Notes: generated by a model not told the origin, from the letters alone. A stretch of DNA of 64,000 nucleotides from Candidatus Coatesiibacteriota bacterium (GCA_030602715.1 JAUVZD010000009.1:1-64000), one strand, 5' to 3'; counted from the stretch's first letter, positions 1-7,950 are shown. Translations and numbers: made by a program.

Positions 1-271
1 TGTCATAACCAGCATCTATCCCAATCCGGCGGTTGATGAGGTCAACATTTCGCTATATCTGCCGGAGAGTGGTGTGATACGGCTGGAGCTTTACGATCTT
101 AGCGGCAGGAAGGTAATGGAGAGGGCAGTGGGCGAGTTAGGAGAGGGGGAGCAGGTTACGGTGGTAGATACTTCGGGTTTGCAGTCCGGTGTTTACACGG
201 TGCGTGTGGTTTTTGCCGGAGGTGACTTGGGGAGTGCTACTGATGTGAGTAAGCTGGTGGTGGTGCGGTAG
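1..271 (+). CDS. C-terminal end of a secreted protein with type IX-like sorting domain (partial)
   Basis: The open frame runs in from the left edge (reading from base 2) and stops at TAG 269-271, so only the last 89 residues are present. They form a compact beta-sandwich module: a YPNPA motif at the start, then VNISLYLPESG, LELYDLSGRKV and a GLQSGVYTVRV turn. This is the usual order of Por-secretion/FlgD-like C-terminal sorting domains found on exported proteins of Bacteroidetes-like bacteria. Such domains normally follow a large catalytic or binding region, which lies outside this window, so the function of the protein is unknown. A hairpin terminator follows. The same module ends the M28 peptidase and the VCBS protein of this window. 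Confidence 0.85.
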   Translation, partial: VITSIYPNPAVDEVNISLYLPESGVIRLELYDLSGRKVMERAVGELGEGEQVTVVDTSGLQSGVYTVRVVFAGGDLGSATDVSKLVVVR

Positions 272-301
272 GATTAGGGTTCATCTGAAACCAATGGAAA
301 A

Positions 302-336
302 TAAAGGGGCGATGTGAAAGTCGCCCCTTTATTGTC
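302..336. terminator. Rho-independent-type hairpin between convergent genes
   Basis: An 11-bp perfect stem (TAAAGGGGCGA / TCGCCCCTTTA) with a short loop and T-rich flanks on both strands sits between the sorting-domain gene and the convergent small secreted protein. It can serve both directions. Confidence 0.8.
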
Positions 337-364
337 TTATTCAGTCCCTGATATCTCAGAAGGT

Positions 365-1000
365 TCAGTTGAACAGGGCTTTTACCACGCCCAAGGAGGT
401 GGGTTGAATCGCTGTGGGGGTATATTCTACAGTTAGCTGGAACCCGAAGTCATAATAATAGCCAAAGTCGTCTTCAATGCTATACCATCCGTCGACCAAG
501 TATTCCCAGTCGTTGGTGTCATCGGGACCATCATCCATACAGAGAATATAGTCACTAATATATGGTGGTTCGCCGATAATGCCCAACCCCACACATTGCT
601 CGCCATCTACATCCCAATCAACTTCATAAGTGTTCAGAGTGTCGTCGTCCGCTTCCCAAGTAATGGTTTGATCGGTTAGGTCGTAGGTGTGAGGTATTCC
701 CTCTGGACTACTCTCTTTGTCGGGGAGAAGGATGAGAAAGAGGGCACAGGGACCACTGCCATCCTCACCGGTGTAGTTACCGCTGGCCCAGATACCAATT
801 TCGGTGATTGTGTAGTCTTCACTACCAATGGCAAAGTCAGCCGGGTCAAAAGCTTGTACATAATAGTCGTCATCGGCAGGAAGATTCCAGTAGTAACTGC
901 CCCACGCATCGTAGTAATACCAGGTCTCAGTGGTGGAGAATGCCGACAGGGGCAATACCACTACAATCAACAACATCATTAGAGTATATGCCTTCCACAT
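365..1000 (-). CDS. Secreted protein of unknown function ending in a SLGxxK box
   Basis: A 211-residue protein with an N-terminal signal peptide (MWKAYTLMMLLIVVVLPLSA). The mature part is rich in Tyr, Asp and Trp and looks like an all-beta extracellular domain. No family is recognised. The last residues, IQPTSLGVVKALFN, match the C-terminal box of three other secreted proteins in this window, which suggests a shared sorting or anchoring signal (inference). The start is set by AAAGGAGGAAT just upstream of the ATG, and a promoter with TTGACA lies further upstream. It stands alone between sucD (divergent) and the convergent sorting-domain gene. Confidence 0.75.
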   Translation of the reverse strand: MWKAYTLMMLLIVVVLPLSAFSTTETWYYYDAWGSYYWNLPADDDYYVQAFDPADFAIGSEDYTITEIGIWASGNYTGEDGSGPCALFLILLPDKESSPEGIPHTYDLTDQTITWEADDDTLNTYEVDWDVDGEQCVGLGIIGEPPYISDYILCMDDGPDDTNDWEYLVDGWYSIEDDFGYYYDFGFQLTVEYTPTAIQPTSLGVVKALFN

Positions 1001-1053
1001 AGCTTATTCCTCCTTTAGTTTGGGTTTACATAAAAACTGTTTGAACCATTTTT

Positions 1054-1083
1054 AGAATAGCACATATGGGTTGATTTTGTCAA
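1054..1083 (-). promoter_or_regulatory. Sigma70-type promoter for the secreted 211-aa protein
   Basis: On the minus strand a perfect -35 box TTGACA is followed after 18 bp by TATTCT. The predicted transcript start leaves a leader of about 45 nt with a good ribosome binding site. Confidence 0.6.
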
Positions 1084-1158
1084 TATTTTTTTTGGGCGTT
1101 TTAAAATTTTAACTGAGCTACAAATATATTACTCCATTTCTTTACCCCCCTTTTCCCC

Positions 1159-1187
1159 TTGAAAAGCGGAAGGCTTTGCGATAATAT
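1159..1187 (+). promoter_or_regulatory. Sigma70-type promoter upstream of sucD
   Basis: TTGAAA, 17 bp, TAATAT, with the sucD ATG about 45 bp further on. Confidence 0.5.
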
Positions 1188-1232
1188 CTTCCCTTATCTA
1201 GGAATTATTCGCCGGAGTTTGTGGGAAATCCC

Positions 1233-2099
1233 ATGGCTATTCTCGTAGATGAGAACACCCGTCTGATCGTTCAGGGCATCACCGGCACCGCAGGCTCCTT
1301 CCACGCCAAACGCATGCTCGCCTACGGCACCAACATCGTCGCCGGCACCAGCCCCGGCAAAGGCGGGCAGAATGTGGACGGAATCCCGGTCTATGACACC
1401 GTGCAGGAGTGCGTGGATGAGCAGGGCGCGGATACATCGGTGCTCTTCGTCCCCGCCCGCTTCGTGCTGGATTCCACCCTGGAGGCGCTATCCGCCGGCA
1501 TCAAGCTGGTGGTGGTGGTCCCGGAACATATCCCCATCCACGATATGCTGCGTATCCGCAACTCAGCAAAGGAGCACGGGGCGATGGTCCTGGGTGGAAA
1601 CACCGCAGGCATCATCAGCCCCGGCAAGTGTAACGTGGGGATAATCCCCGAGCTTGCCTTCACCCCCGGACGCATCGGCACCGTCTCCCGCTCCGGCTCC
1701 ATCACCTACTATGTCGCCGATACGCTGACTTCCTGCGGGCTGGGGGAGACCACCTGCGTGGGGCTGGGCGGAGACCCCATCCTCGGCTCCACATTCGGGG
1801 AGGTGCTGGAGCTATTTGAAGAGGACCCCCAGACCGAGGGGGTGGTTCTGGTGGGGGAGATCGGCGGGGTCTATGAGGAGATGTCCGCCGAGACGGTGAG
1901 GAAGATGAGCAAGCCGGTGGTCTTCATCATCGGCGGAGTAAACGCACCCCCGGGCAAGCGCATGGGGCACGCCGGAGCCATCATTGAAGGGGATATGGGG
2001 ACCGCCCGGAGCAAGATAAAGGCTCTGGAGGAGGCGGGGGCGATACGGGCGAAGACATTTTTGGATATACCGAAGATATTTGAGGAGGTTTTGGGATAG
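1233..2099 (+). CDS. sucD: Succinyl-CoA ligase (ADP/GDP-forming) subunit alpha
   Basis: A 288-residue protein matching the alpha subunit of succinyl-CoA synthetase, which with SucC interconverts succinyl-CoA and succinate with substrate-level phosphorylation. Visible features are the N-terminal CoA-binding Rossmann domain (GITGTAGSFH, YGTNIVAGTSPGKGG), the SRSGSITYY and GLGGDPILGS motifs, EIGG, and the phosphohistidine in GKRMGHAGA at residue 246. A GTG at 1221 is possible, but the ATG at 1233 aligns with the usual N-terminus and has TGGGAA in front. Two oddities: the usual GPNCPG loop reads GGNTAG (residues 121-126), and no sucC lies next to it. The beta subunit must be encoded elsewhere, or this is a paralogue acting on another acyl-CoA. 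Confidence 0.92.
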   Translation: MAILVDENTRLIVQGITGTAGSFHAKRMLAYGTNIVAGTSPGKGGQNVDGIPVYDTVQECVDEQGADTSVLFVPARFVLDSTLEALSAGIKLVVVVPEHIPIHDMLRIRNSAKEHGAMVLGGNTAGIISPGKCNVGIIPELAFTPGRIGTVSRSGSITYYVADTLTSCGLGETTCVGLGGDPILGSTFGEVLELFEEDPQTEGVVLVGEIGGVYEEMSAETVRKMSKPVVFIIGGVNAPPGKRMGHAGAIIEGDMGTARSKIKALEEAGAIRAKTFLDIPKIFEEVLG

Positions 2100-2160
2100 G
2101 GGTGTGTCGGTGGTATTTGTCTGGTTTAAGGCAATTGATTATTTCTGAGTGGTGATTGAG

Positions 2161-2754
2161 ATGAGAATAAAGATTTATCAGATGGTTCTGCTCTCTTTAG
2201 CACTAGCGCTGGTCTCCTCCTGCGACTTGCCCCGAGTGGGAGGCGAGGGCGACATCTATCCGGCAAGCGCCGGCAACACCTGGGTATATTACGATGAGGT
2301 TTCCGAGAGAGGACGCACCTTCACCATGTTCGCTCCAGTTCAACACGACGGCGGTTTTCAGGTCTATCCCATAAACATTGAAAGCGATGGATATCTTCTC
2401 CAGTCCATCTATCTCTATCGGGATGATGCGGGGCTTTATTATTATTATAGCCTTCAGTCCACCCCTGACAACCGCTGGCAGTTAGCTGCTTTCCCCCTGG
2501 TTGTGGGAAGCGTCTGGGAGTTTGATTATAGAAGCACGGTGGATTTTAATTTATACCACATTGTCGGCGCCCTGGAGGATGTGGAGAATGTTGAGAGTGA
2601 GGGGACCATCTACAATGATTGTTACCGCATCCACTTCTCAGGAGACGCCAATGAGACCCTGTGGTTCTGCCCCGGGGTGGGAGTGGTCAGGGATATCGGT
2701 CACTCCTCGTATGGTGGTTATATACTGAAACTGGAATCTTACACCCTGTATTGA
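2161..2754 (+). CDS. Putative lipoprotein of unknown function
   Basis: A protein of 197 residues with a lipoprotein signal peptide: MRIKIYQMVLLSLALALVSS followed by the lipobox cysteine (VSSC). The mature part (GEGDIYPASAGNTWVYYDEV...) resembles extracellular beta-rich lipoproteins that begin with a 'PL..GNTW.Y' segment in FCB bacteria; this is a weak resemblance and no function is claimed. An in-frame GTG at 2149 would add four residues before the signal peptide, so the ATG at 2161 is preferred. It follows sucD by 61 bp and could be cotranscribed, though there is no functional link. Confidence 0.75.
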   Translation: MRIKIYQMVLLSLALALVSSCDLPRVGGEGDIYPASAGNTWVYYDEVSERGRTFTMFAPVQHDGGFQVYPINIESDGYLLQSIYLYRDDAGLYYYYSLQSTPDNRWQLAAFPLVVGSVWEFDYRSTVDFNLYHIVGALEDVENVESEGTIYNDCYRIHFSGDANETLWFCPGVGVVRDIGHSSYGGYILKLESYTLY

Positions 2755-2762
2755 TGAACTGA

Positions 2763-2784
2763 CGCCGACCAATTCAGGTCGGCG
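2763..2784. terminator. Hairpin between convergent lipoprotein gene and mazG
   Basis: An 8-bp stem CGCCGACC / GGTCGGCG with a 6-nt loop lies just after the lipoprotein stop. There is no long T-run, so intrinsic termination is uncertain. Confidence 0.5.
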
Positions 2785-2812
2785 GTATATTGTTAGTTTG
2801 GCGTAAAACTGA

Positions 2813-3631
2813 TTATTTCAGGTTCGGCTCGTCCTTGGACTCCTGCCACAATGCTTCCATCTCCTCAAGGTTTGACTGACGGGGCGAGCGGTCGGACTTG
2901 GAGAGCTTTTTCAGCACATAGCCGAAGCGGGCGATGGCTCGCTCGGTGGTATGATTGAGGGCGTCGTGAGGATTGACCCCCAGATGGCGAGCCAGTTGCA
3001 CCAACACGAAGAGCAGGTCCCCCAGCTCGTGCTCAATGGCTTTGGGGTCGTCCCCTTGGTCAAGCTCATTGGTGAGTTCGGTAACCTCCTCGCCCACTTT
3101 GTCCAGCACCTGCCGGGGGTTCTCCCAGTCAAAGCCCAGGTTTGCCATCCGCTCCCCGGCTCGCAGGGCTCTCAGAAGCGGAGGAAGTCCTTTGGGAAGG
3201 GATTTCAACGCCTCCTCTGGCGGTTTGCCCTCGGCTTTAGCCGACTCCCATAACAGCTCCACCTGCTCCGGGTCATCCGCCCGTGCGGAGCCGAAGACAT
3301 GGGGGTGGCGCCGTTTCAGTTTTTCGCTTATGGAGGTGATGGCTTTACTGATGTCAAAACGGCCTTGCTCGTGGGCGATTTGGGCGTGAAAGACCACCTG
3401 TAATAAGATATCACCCAGCTCATCAACCATGTGCTCGTCGTCGCCCTCTTCCACCGCTTCCAGAAACTCATATACCTCCTCCAGTAGATAGCGGCGCAGA
3501 CTGTGGTGGTCTTGAGCGGAGTCCCAGGGGCAGCCGTCGGGAGCCCTCAGGCGAGCCATAAGAGAGCAAAGCTTTGCGAAATCTTTGCCCCACTGGGCGG
3601 TTTTATCGTTTGAATGTTCGTCTTTTTCCAT
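2813..3631 (-). CDS. mazG: Nucleoside triphosphate pyrophosphohydrolase MazG
   Basis: A 272-residue protein with two MazG repeats, as in E. coli MazG (about 263 aa). Repeat one has the metal-binding helices EEVYEFLEA (residues 51-59) and DELGDILLQVVFHAQ (70-84) and then KLKRRHPHVFG. Repeat two has EEVTELTNEL and HELGDLLFVLVQLARHLG near residues 180-210. The family hydrolyses NTPs to NMP and PPi, removing abnormal nucleotides and tuning ppGpp levels. The ATG at 3631 has GGAG five bases upstream. Its start lies only 14 bp from the divergent birA start, so each gene's promoter must overlap the other's coding region. Confidence 0.93.
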   Translation of the reverse strand: MEKDEHSNDKTAQWGKDFAKLCSLMARLRAPDGCPWDSAQDHHSLRRYLLEEVYEFLEAVEEGDDEHMVDELGDILLQVVFHAQIAHEQGRFDISKAITSISEKLKRRHPHVFGSARADDPEQVELLWESAKAEGKPPEEALKSLPKGLPPLLRALRAGERMANLGFDWENPRQVLDKVGEEVTELTNELDQGDDPKAIEHELGDLLFVLVQLARHLGVNPHDALNHTTERAIARFGYVLKKLSKSDRSPRQSNLEEMEALWQESKDEPNLK

Positions 3632-3645
3632 AAAAACTCCGGATT

Positions 3646-4632
3646 ATGAAAGCGACAGTTGAAGAAATCTGCAGGCTCTTTGCCTTCGGTGCAGGATGCA
3701 TTGAAGCGGAGGAGATGAAGGGTCTTGTCGCCCTCCGTGGATGGGGGATGGTGGAACAAGCCCTGGACTATCTCAAGAGGATAGGCTTCTCCTTCAAGGC
3801 GGAGCGGGGAGACTTGCTCCTGCTCGCCACCGGTCCCGATATTACCCCGGAGGCGATCCATGCCCGCACCCATACCAGGGAGTTCGGACGCGGTATTCAT
3901 CACTTCTCGGAGGTGGACTCCACCAACAGTCAGGCCAAAGCTCTCGCTGAGGAAGCGTGTGCCGAGGGGACCCTGGTCGTCTCCGAGACCCAGACCCGGG
4001 GTCGGGGTCGGATGGATAGGAAATGGTTCTCCCCGCCGGGGAAGGGATTGTGGTTCAGTATCATTCTCCGCCCAACGATTGACCCCTCGGAGATTGCATC
4101 GCTCACCCTGCTTACTGCGGTATCTCTGGCTGAGTCGGTTGCAAGCACCTGCGGAGTGACCCCGCTCATCAGCTGGCCCAATGACCTGCTTCTCTCCGGC
4201 AGAAAGCTCGCCGGCATACTGGCGGAAGCCGCCATCACCGATAAGGTCTGCAAGTATGTCATAATGGGTGTAGGTGTGAATGTCAATATCGCCGAAGGTG
4301 GTTTCCCCACCGAACTTGCCCAATCCTCCACAGCACTGCTCATAGAGACTGGAAAAACGCAGGACCGAGCTCTACTCTTGGGCGCTTTCCTCTCCATTTT
4401 TGAGGAGCATTATCTGAACTACATCGCCAGCCTGACCTCCCTGACCGAGTTGCTTGCGGATAAGGAGACCTTGAGGGGTCTGTGGGTGGAGGTGGTGCTT
4501 CCGCCAAAGGAAGGAGAGACCGTTGTGGGGAAGGTGCTGGGATATGGCGAGGACGGGTCCCTGCATCTACAGGACGAGAACGGCAGAGTGCACCACATCA
4601 CCGTGGGAAGCGCTCGCCTGCTCCCCTCCTAA
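3646..4632 (+). CDS. birA: Bifunctional biotin-protein ligase / biotin operon repressor
   Basis: A 328-residue BirA-type protein. The N-terminal 60 residues look like the winged-helix DNA-binding domain (EEICRLFAF...ALDYLKRIGFSFKAERGD). The ligase domain has the biotinyl-AMP loop GRGRMDRKW (119-127), WPND (177-180) and GRKLAGIL with the catalytic lysine (185-192), then a C-terminal SH3-like domain (VGKVLGYGEDGSLHL). It charges acetyl-CoA carboxylase and related carriers with biotin, and may repress biotin genes. The usual KWPND reads SWPND here. No strong ribosome binding site precedes the ATG. The alignment of the HTH region supports this start, although a later ATG at 3715 exists. Confidence 0.92.
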   Translation: MKATVEEICRLFAFGAGCIEAEEMKGLVALRGWGMVEQALDYLKRIGFSFKAERGDLLLLATGPDITPEAIHARTHTREFGRGIHHFSEVDSTNSQAKALAEEACAEGTLVVSETQTRGRGRMDRKWFSPPGKGLWFSIILRPTIDPSEIASLTLLTAVSLAESVASTCGVTPLISWPNDLLLSGRKLAGILAEAAITDKVCKYVIMGVGVNVNIAEGGFPTELAQSSTALLIETGKTQDRALLLGAFLSIFEEHYLNYIASLTSLTELLADKETLRGLWVEVVLPPKEGETVVGKVLGYGEDGSLHLQDENGRVHHITVGSARLLPS

Positions 4633-5624
4633 TCCCCCTCTATGCGCAGTTCACCGGGATAATGTGTCACTGAAGGACCCTCCTCCTCAAAGAGCCCATC
4701 TTTTTCAGGCTTCAGGTCCACCAAAATCAGGTCAAAACGGCACTCAGGGGGTCGGGAGAAGTTCTCTCGCAGGTATTCCTCTACCGCAAGCACCATCCGC
4801 TCCCGCTTAACTGAATCGGCACGGGCGGCTACCTCTCCCTTTTCTGCCCCCCGGGTGCTCTTAACCTCGGCGAAGATTAGGGTGGCGCCGTCCCGGGCGA
4901 TGATGTCTATCTCCCCCCCACCACGAGTATAGTTCCGAGCCAGAACAAAATAACCCATGTTTAATAGATACATACAAGCCAAATCCTCGCCTTTGTGCCC
5001 CAGGGCTTGGGCGGAGCTTTGGTAGGATTTTCCCACCGGTGCGTAGCTTCGGCGGTGTATCGGGGAAGGACCCAGTTGGTTGATGCGCTCCAGATGCTTT
5101 TTTGTGGCGTAGCCCTTGTGGCTGGCAAAGTCGTAGCCGGGGAAGCGTCGGTCCATCTCCACCATCAGACGGTCCCTGCTGACCTTGGCGAGGATGCTGG
5201 CTGAGGCGATGGTGTGGGAGCGGGCGTCTCCGCCGGTTAGGGAGAGCCAGTTGCAAGCTATCTGGGGTTTAATTCTACCGTCGGTCAAAAGGAGCTGAGG
5301 TGGGCTGCGTAAACCCAGATAAGCCCGCTCCACAGCCAACATGGTAGCCTGGTATATGTTGACCGCATCTATCTCTCCCGCTCCCACCATAGCCACCTGC
5401 CAGTCCAGGGCTTTCTCGGTGATGATAGAAAAAAGGCTTTCCCTCTTCTGGGGGGAGAGCCGTTTGGAGTCCGCTAAGCCCTCTATGCGCAACTTGGTGG
5501 GCATCACCACCACGGCGGCGGAGACCGGGCCCGCCAATGCCCCTACTCCGGCTTCGTCGGTTCCAGCTAGTATGGTGTAACCGTGGTAAGTGAGAAGTTC
5601 CTCAATGGGGAAGGTGGAGGACAT
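4629..5624 (-). CDS. rnhB: Fusion of ribonuclease HII and YraN (UPF0102) nuclease-like protein
   Basis: One frame of 331 residues encodes two usual neighbours as a fusion. Residues 1 to about 210 are RNase HII, which removes ribonucleotides from DNA: DEAG with D23/E24, DSKRLS, TDGR near 113, ASILAKVSRDR near 143 and HKGYATKKH. Residues from about 212 are YraN: LGHKGEDLA, NYTRGGGEIDII and FAEVKS, the D/ExK nuclease-like core. The GRG loop of RNase HII reads GVG (R27 replaced by V). The open frame continues upstream into rplS, but the ATG at 5624 has TGGAG 8 bases before it and starts 13 bp after the rplS stop. It is the last gene of the rpsP-trmD-rplS operon and overlaps the convergent birA end by 4 bp. 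Confidence 0.92.
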   Translation of the reverse strand: MSSTFPIEELLTYHGYTILAGTDEAGVGALAGPVSAAVVVMPTKLRIEGLADSKRLSPQKRESLFSIITEKALDWQVAMVGAGEIDAVNIYQATMLAVERAYLGLRSPPQLLLTDGRIKPQIACNWLSLTGGDARSHTIASASILAKVSRDRLMVEMDRRFPGYDFASHKGYATKKHLERINQLGPSPIHRRSYAPVGKSYQSSAQALGHKGEDLACMYLLNMGYFVLARNYTRGGGEIDIIARDGATLIFAEVKSTRGAEKGEVAARADSVKRERMVLAVEEYLRENFSRPPECRFDLILVDLKPEKDGLFEEEGPSVTHYPGELRIEGD

Positions 5625-5637
5625 GGCAAGCACTCCA

Positions 5638-6075
5638 CTACTTGACCTCCGAGGAGATTTCTGATTCGGTCTTCTCTTTGGTTTCGGCCTCGGCTTTTGG
5701 CTTGGCTTTGGATTGGGTCTGGATTCCCTCACGAATCTTAGCTGACTTACCTACCTTCCGCCGCAGGTAATAGAGCTTGGAGCGGCGCACCCGACCACGG
5801 CGGGTCACTTTTATGCTGACGATACGGGGGGAGTGGAGGGGAAAGGTTCGCTCCACGCCGACGCCGGATGCTATTCGGCGGAGGGTGATTGTCTCCCGGC
5901 TACCGCTGTGCCGGTGGGCTATGACCACACCCTCAAAGGGCTGAACTCGCTCCCTGTCTCCTTCTATAATTTTGAACTCCACCCGAACGGTGTCCCCCAC
6001 CCTGAAATCAGCCTTAGGGGGTTGAGTGTGTTCTTTTTCCAACTCTCTAATGGTCTCCACCGCAAATTCCTCCAA
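5638..6075 (-). CDS. rplS: 50S ribosomal protein L19 (bL19) with charged tail
   Basis: A 145-residue protein. The first 115 residues are canonical L19 ([66 protein letters not shown]). L19 lies at the 30S-50S interface. The last 30 or so residues form a low-complexity K/E/A/S tail ([18 protein letters not shown]) that most L19 proteins lack. The gene follows trmD in the classical order. Similar charged tails occur on S16, L25, S6, L9 and SSB in this window. Confidence 0.96.
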   Translation of the reverse strand: MEEFAVETIRELEKEHTQPPKADFRVGDTVRVEFKIIEGDRERVQPFEGVVIAHRHSGSRETITLRRIASGVGVERTFPLHSPRIVSIKVTRRGRVRRSKLYYLRRKVGKSAKIREGIQTQSKAKPKAEAETKEKTESEISSEVK

Positions 6076-6097
6076 ATTTATCTATAATTTCTCTGAT

Positions 6098-6772
6098 TTA
6101 GCTCTCTTCTAGAATATCCGGTCTTCGCTCCCTGGTCCTCTTTAGGGCTTGATTTCTCCGCCAAGCCTCTATCTGACCGTGGTCGCCGGAGATGAGCACC
6201 TGCGGGACTTCATTTCCCTCAAACTCCCGTGGGCGGGTATATTGTGGTGAGTCCAGAAGACCGTTTGAAAAACTCTCCGCCTCTAACGATTCCTCATTTC
6301 CCAGCACGCCGGGAATGAGCCTAACCACCGCCTCAATGATGACCAGAGCGGCAAGCTCTCCTCCGCTGAGGATGAAGTCGCCCAGCGATATCTCCCGGTC
6401 AATGTAATTCTGACGGATGCGCTCGTCTATCCCCCGATAACGTCCGCAGACCAGAAGCATCCCCGGCATATCTGCCAGCTCCTTTGCCATACGCTGGTTG
6501 AAGGTTTCGCCCTGAGGAGTGAGGTAGATTCTCGGATGCTCTTTCCTGCTCAGGGAGCTTATCGCCTTAGCCAGGGGCTCGGGCTTCATCACCATTCCCG
6601 GACCCCCGCCGAAAGGGTAGTCATCCACCACTTTGTGGAGGTCGGTGGTGAAGCGGCGAAGGTCAACCACCTCCACCTGCACCAGTTCCTTTTCTGTCGC
6701 CCGACCCAGGATGCTCTCTTTTATAAACGACTCTATCAGCTGGGGGAATATGGTAAGGACGGTGATATGCAT
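6098..6772 (-). CDS. trmD: tRNA (guanine-N1)-methyltransferase
   Basis: A 224-residue SPOUT methyltransferase that makes m1G37 in tRNAs with a G36, which prevents frameshifting. Motifs seen: LTIFPQL at the N-terminus, [17 protein letters not shown], the trefoil-knot AdoMet site [14 protein letters not shown] and [15 protein letters not shown], and SPQYTRP containing the catalytic aspartate region of the family. It is slightly shorter than E. coli TrmD (255 aa), the difference being at the C-terminus. The ATG is one base after the rimM stop, which implies translational coupling. Confidence 0.96.
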   Translation of the reverse strand: MHITVLTIFPQLIESFIKESILGRATEKELVQVEVVDLRRFTTDLHKVVDDYPFGGGPGMVMKPEPLAKAISSLSRKEHPRIYLTPQGETFNQRMAKELADMPGMLLVCGRYRGIDERIRQNYIDREISLGDFILSGGELAALVIIEAVVRLIPGVLGNEESLEAESFSNGLLDSPQYTRPREFEGNEVPQVLISGDHGQIEAWRRNQALKRTRERRPDILEES

Positions 6773-6773
6773 T

Positions 6774-7280
6774 TCAGCGCTCCCATTCCTCCATCAGGCG
6801 GACCACGATGCGCTCCTCCTCTATCCCTTTGACCACCTCCCGGCAGAAGGGGAGCAGTAGTTCCTCATCTCCCACCACCACCAGCACATCGTTGCCCATA
6901 GCGGAGATGATCTCCTTTACCCGCCCCAGCTCCTCGCCGTCCTCGTCTATCACCTTGAGACCCACCAGTTGAAACTCGTAATATTCGTCATCTTCAAGTT
7001 CGGCAAGGGTCTCCGCCTCCACCATCACCATATTTCCCCGATATGCCTGAGCCTGTTCACGGTTTTCTATTCCCGCAAGCTGAAGTAGCACGCTTTTGGA
7101 GTGAGGTCGGAATTCCAGCAGGTCAAAGGGCTGGGGTTTACCTTGCGGTTCTGCCAGATATATGCGATCTAGTCCTGCGAAATTATCCGTATTTTCGCCG
7201 GTGGGTGCCACCTTGAGCCAGCCGTGAATGCCGAAGGCGCCCACCACCCAACCGACGGTGACCAACTTCTGTTCGTTCAT
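6774..7280 (-). CDS. rimM: Ribosome maturation factor RimM
   Basis: A 168-residue protein with the RimM N-terminal beta-barrel ([31 protein letters not shown]) and the C-terminal PRC-barrel ([34 protein letters not shown]). RimM binds S19 and assists 30S head maturation. The ATG overlaps the stop of the interrupted KH-domain frame upstream (ATGA), the kind of overlap seen between coupled genes. Confidence 0.95.
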   Translation of the reverse strand: MNEQKLVTVGWVVGAFGIHGWLKVAPTGENTDNFAGLDRIYLAEPQGKPQPFDLLEFRPHSKSVLLQLAGIENREQAQAYRGNMVMVEAETLAELEDDEYYEFQLVGLKVIDEDGEELGRVKEIISAMGNDVLVVVGDEELLLPFCREVVKGIEEERIVVRLMEEWER

Positions 7281-7480
7281 TCCAAAATGCGCAGGGATGT
7301 GCGCCTGCCCTCTTTTGTAGCGATATTCTCCAGAAGGGTTGGGGTTGCAAGTATAGTACTTCCCCCTCTGACGATGGTTCTTCCGATTTCTTCTTTACTT
7401 GACTGCAAATTGATGATAATAACCCTTCCAGGGGTTTCGCCCTCCAGGTGCGCTGCATCCTCGTCCTGGACGGCTTTTTA
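7277..7480 (-). pseudogene. khpA: KhpA-type KH-domain protein, interrupted by an in-frame stop
   Basis: Between rpsP and rimM, where bacteria usually carry khpA, the minus strand has an open frame of 66 codons with no ATG, GTG or TTG near its beginning. Its product fits the KH domain without gaps: VIIINLQSSKEEIGRTIV, then TPTLLENIATKEGRR and SLRILE. Its stop overlaps the rimM ATG as ATGA. Going upstream in the same frame, TAA at 7480-7478 interrupts about ten further codons (VYQVIRMNR) that would complete a normal length of 75-80 residues. The GxxG RNA-binding loop is also altered (IVRGG instead of VIGKxG). It may be a decaying gene, a sequencing or assembly error, or a gene with a non-canonical start. 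KhpA normally binds RNA together with KhpB. Confidence 0.7.
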
Positions 7481-7580
7481 ACGGTTCATTCTGATAACTT
7501 GATAGACCCTATTAATGTCCGGGAGAGATGTATATCCTCTCCACTCTCCTCGGAGGCGGATATGGTTCCGTCGCTTTTCC

Positions 7581-7898
7581 CTAGCTCTTTGCCTTCTCCT
7601 TCGCTCTAGCTTCTTCCCCCTCTTTCCTCCGCTCCTCCTTCATTGCCATGAATTTAGCCATGACGCCGGTCTTAGATAAGATCATCTTCACCGTATCTGA
7701 GGGCTGTGCCCCAACTTCCAGCCACTTCAGGGCTTTCTCTTCGTTGACTTTCATCTGAGGAGGGTCGGTCTGGGGGTGATAGTGACCGATTATCTCCAGG
7801 GAGCGACCTTCGCGGCGCCTACGAGCATCGATGACTACCAGGCGATAGTGGGGATCGTTGGTTCCTCCCGTGCGACGAAGACGAATGCGAACCGCCAA
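7581..7898 (-). CDS. rpsP: 30S ribosomal protein S16 (bS16)
   Basis: A 105-residue S16 with the typical start AVRIRLRRTGGTNDPHYRLVV, EIIGHYHPQTDPP and VGAQPSDTVKMILSKTGV. The final 20 residues are a charged tail (EERRKEGEEARAKEKAKS). It starts with TTG at 7898, six bases after a near-perfect AGGAGGTG. It is the first gene of the operon that continues through rimM, trmD, rplS and rnhB, and its leader carries a terminator-like hairpin. Confidence 0.95.
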   Translation of the reverse strand: MAVRIRLRRTGGTNDPHYRLVVIDARRRREGRSLEIIGHYHPQTDPPQMKVNEEKALKWLEVGAQPSDTVKMILSKTGVMAKFMAMKEERRKEGEEARAKEKAKS

Positions 7899-7924
7899 TT
7901 ATTTCACCTCCTCGGCTAGATTGT

Positions 7925-7950
7925 TAAAAATCCCCCCAAAGGGGGGACCT
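7925..7950 (-). terminator. Terminator-like hairpin in the rpsP leader (possible attenuator)
   Basis: On the minus strand a seven-pair stem CCCCCC-TTT-GGGGGG plus a closing T-A pair runs straight into ATTTTT, about 80 nt after the predicted transcript start and 27 nt before the rpsP TTG. It would either end readthrough from upstream or attenuate the ribosomal operon. Confidence 0.55.

Noticed and set aside
4629-5732. Longer 367-residue version of the RNase HII-YraN gene starting at 5732
   Set aside because: The extra 36 residues overlap rplS in another frame and are low-complexity shadow of its Lys/Ala-rich tail. The ATG at 5624 has a proper ribosome binding site and starts the conserved domain.
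7478-7480. Reading of the TAA in khpA as a recoded sense codon
   Set aside because: TAA ends many intact genes of this window, and no recoding signal is visible, so reassignment is unlikely. Pseudogene or sequence error is simpler.
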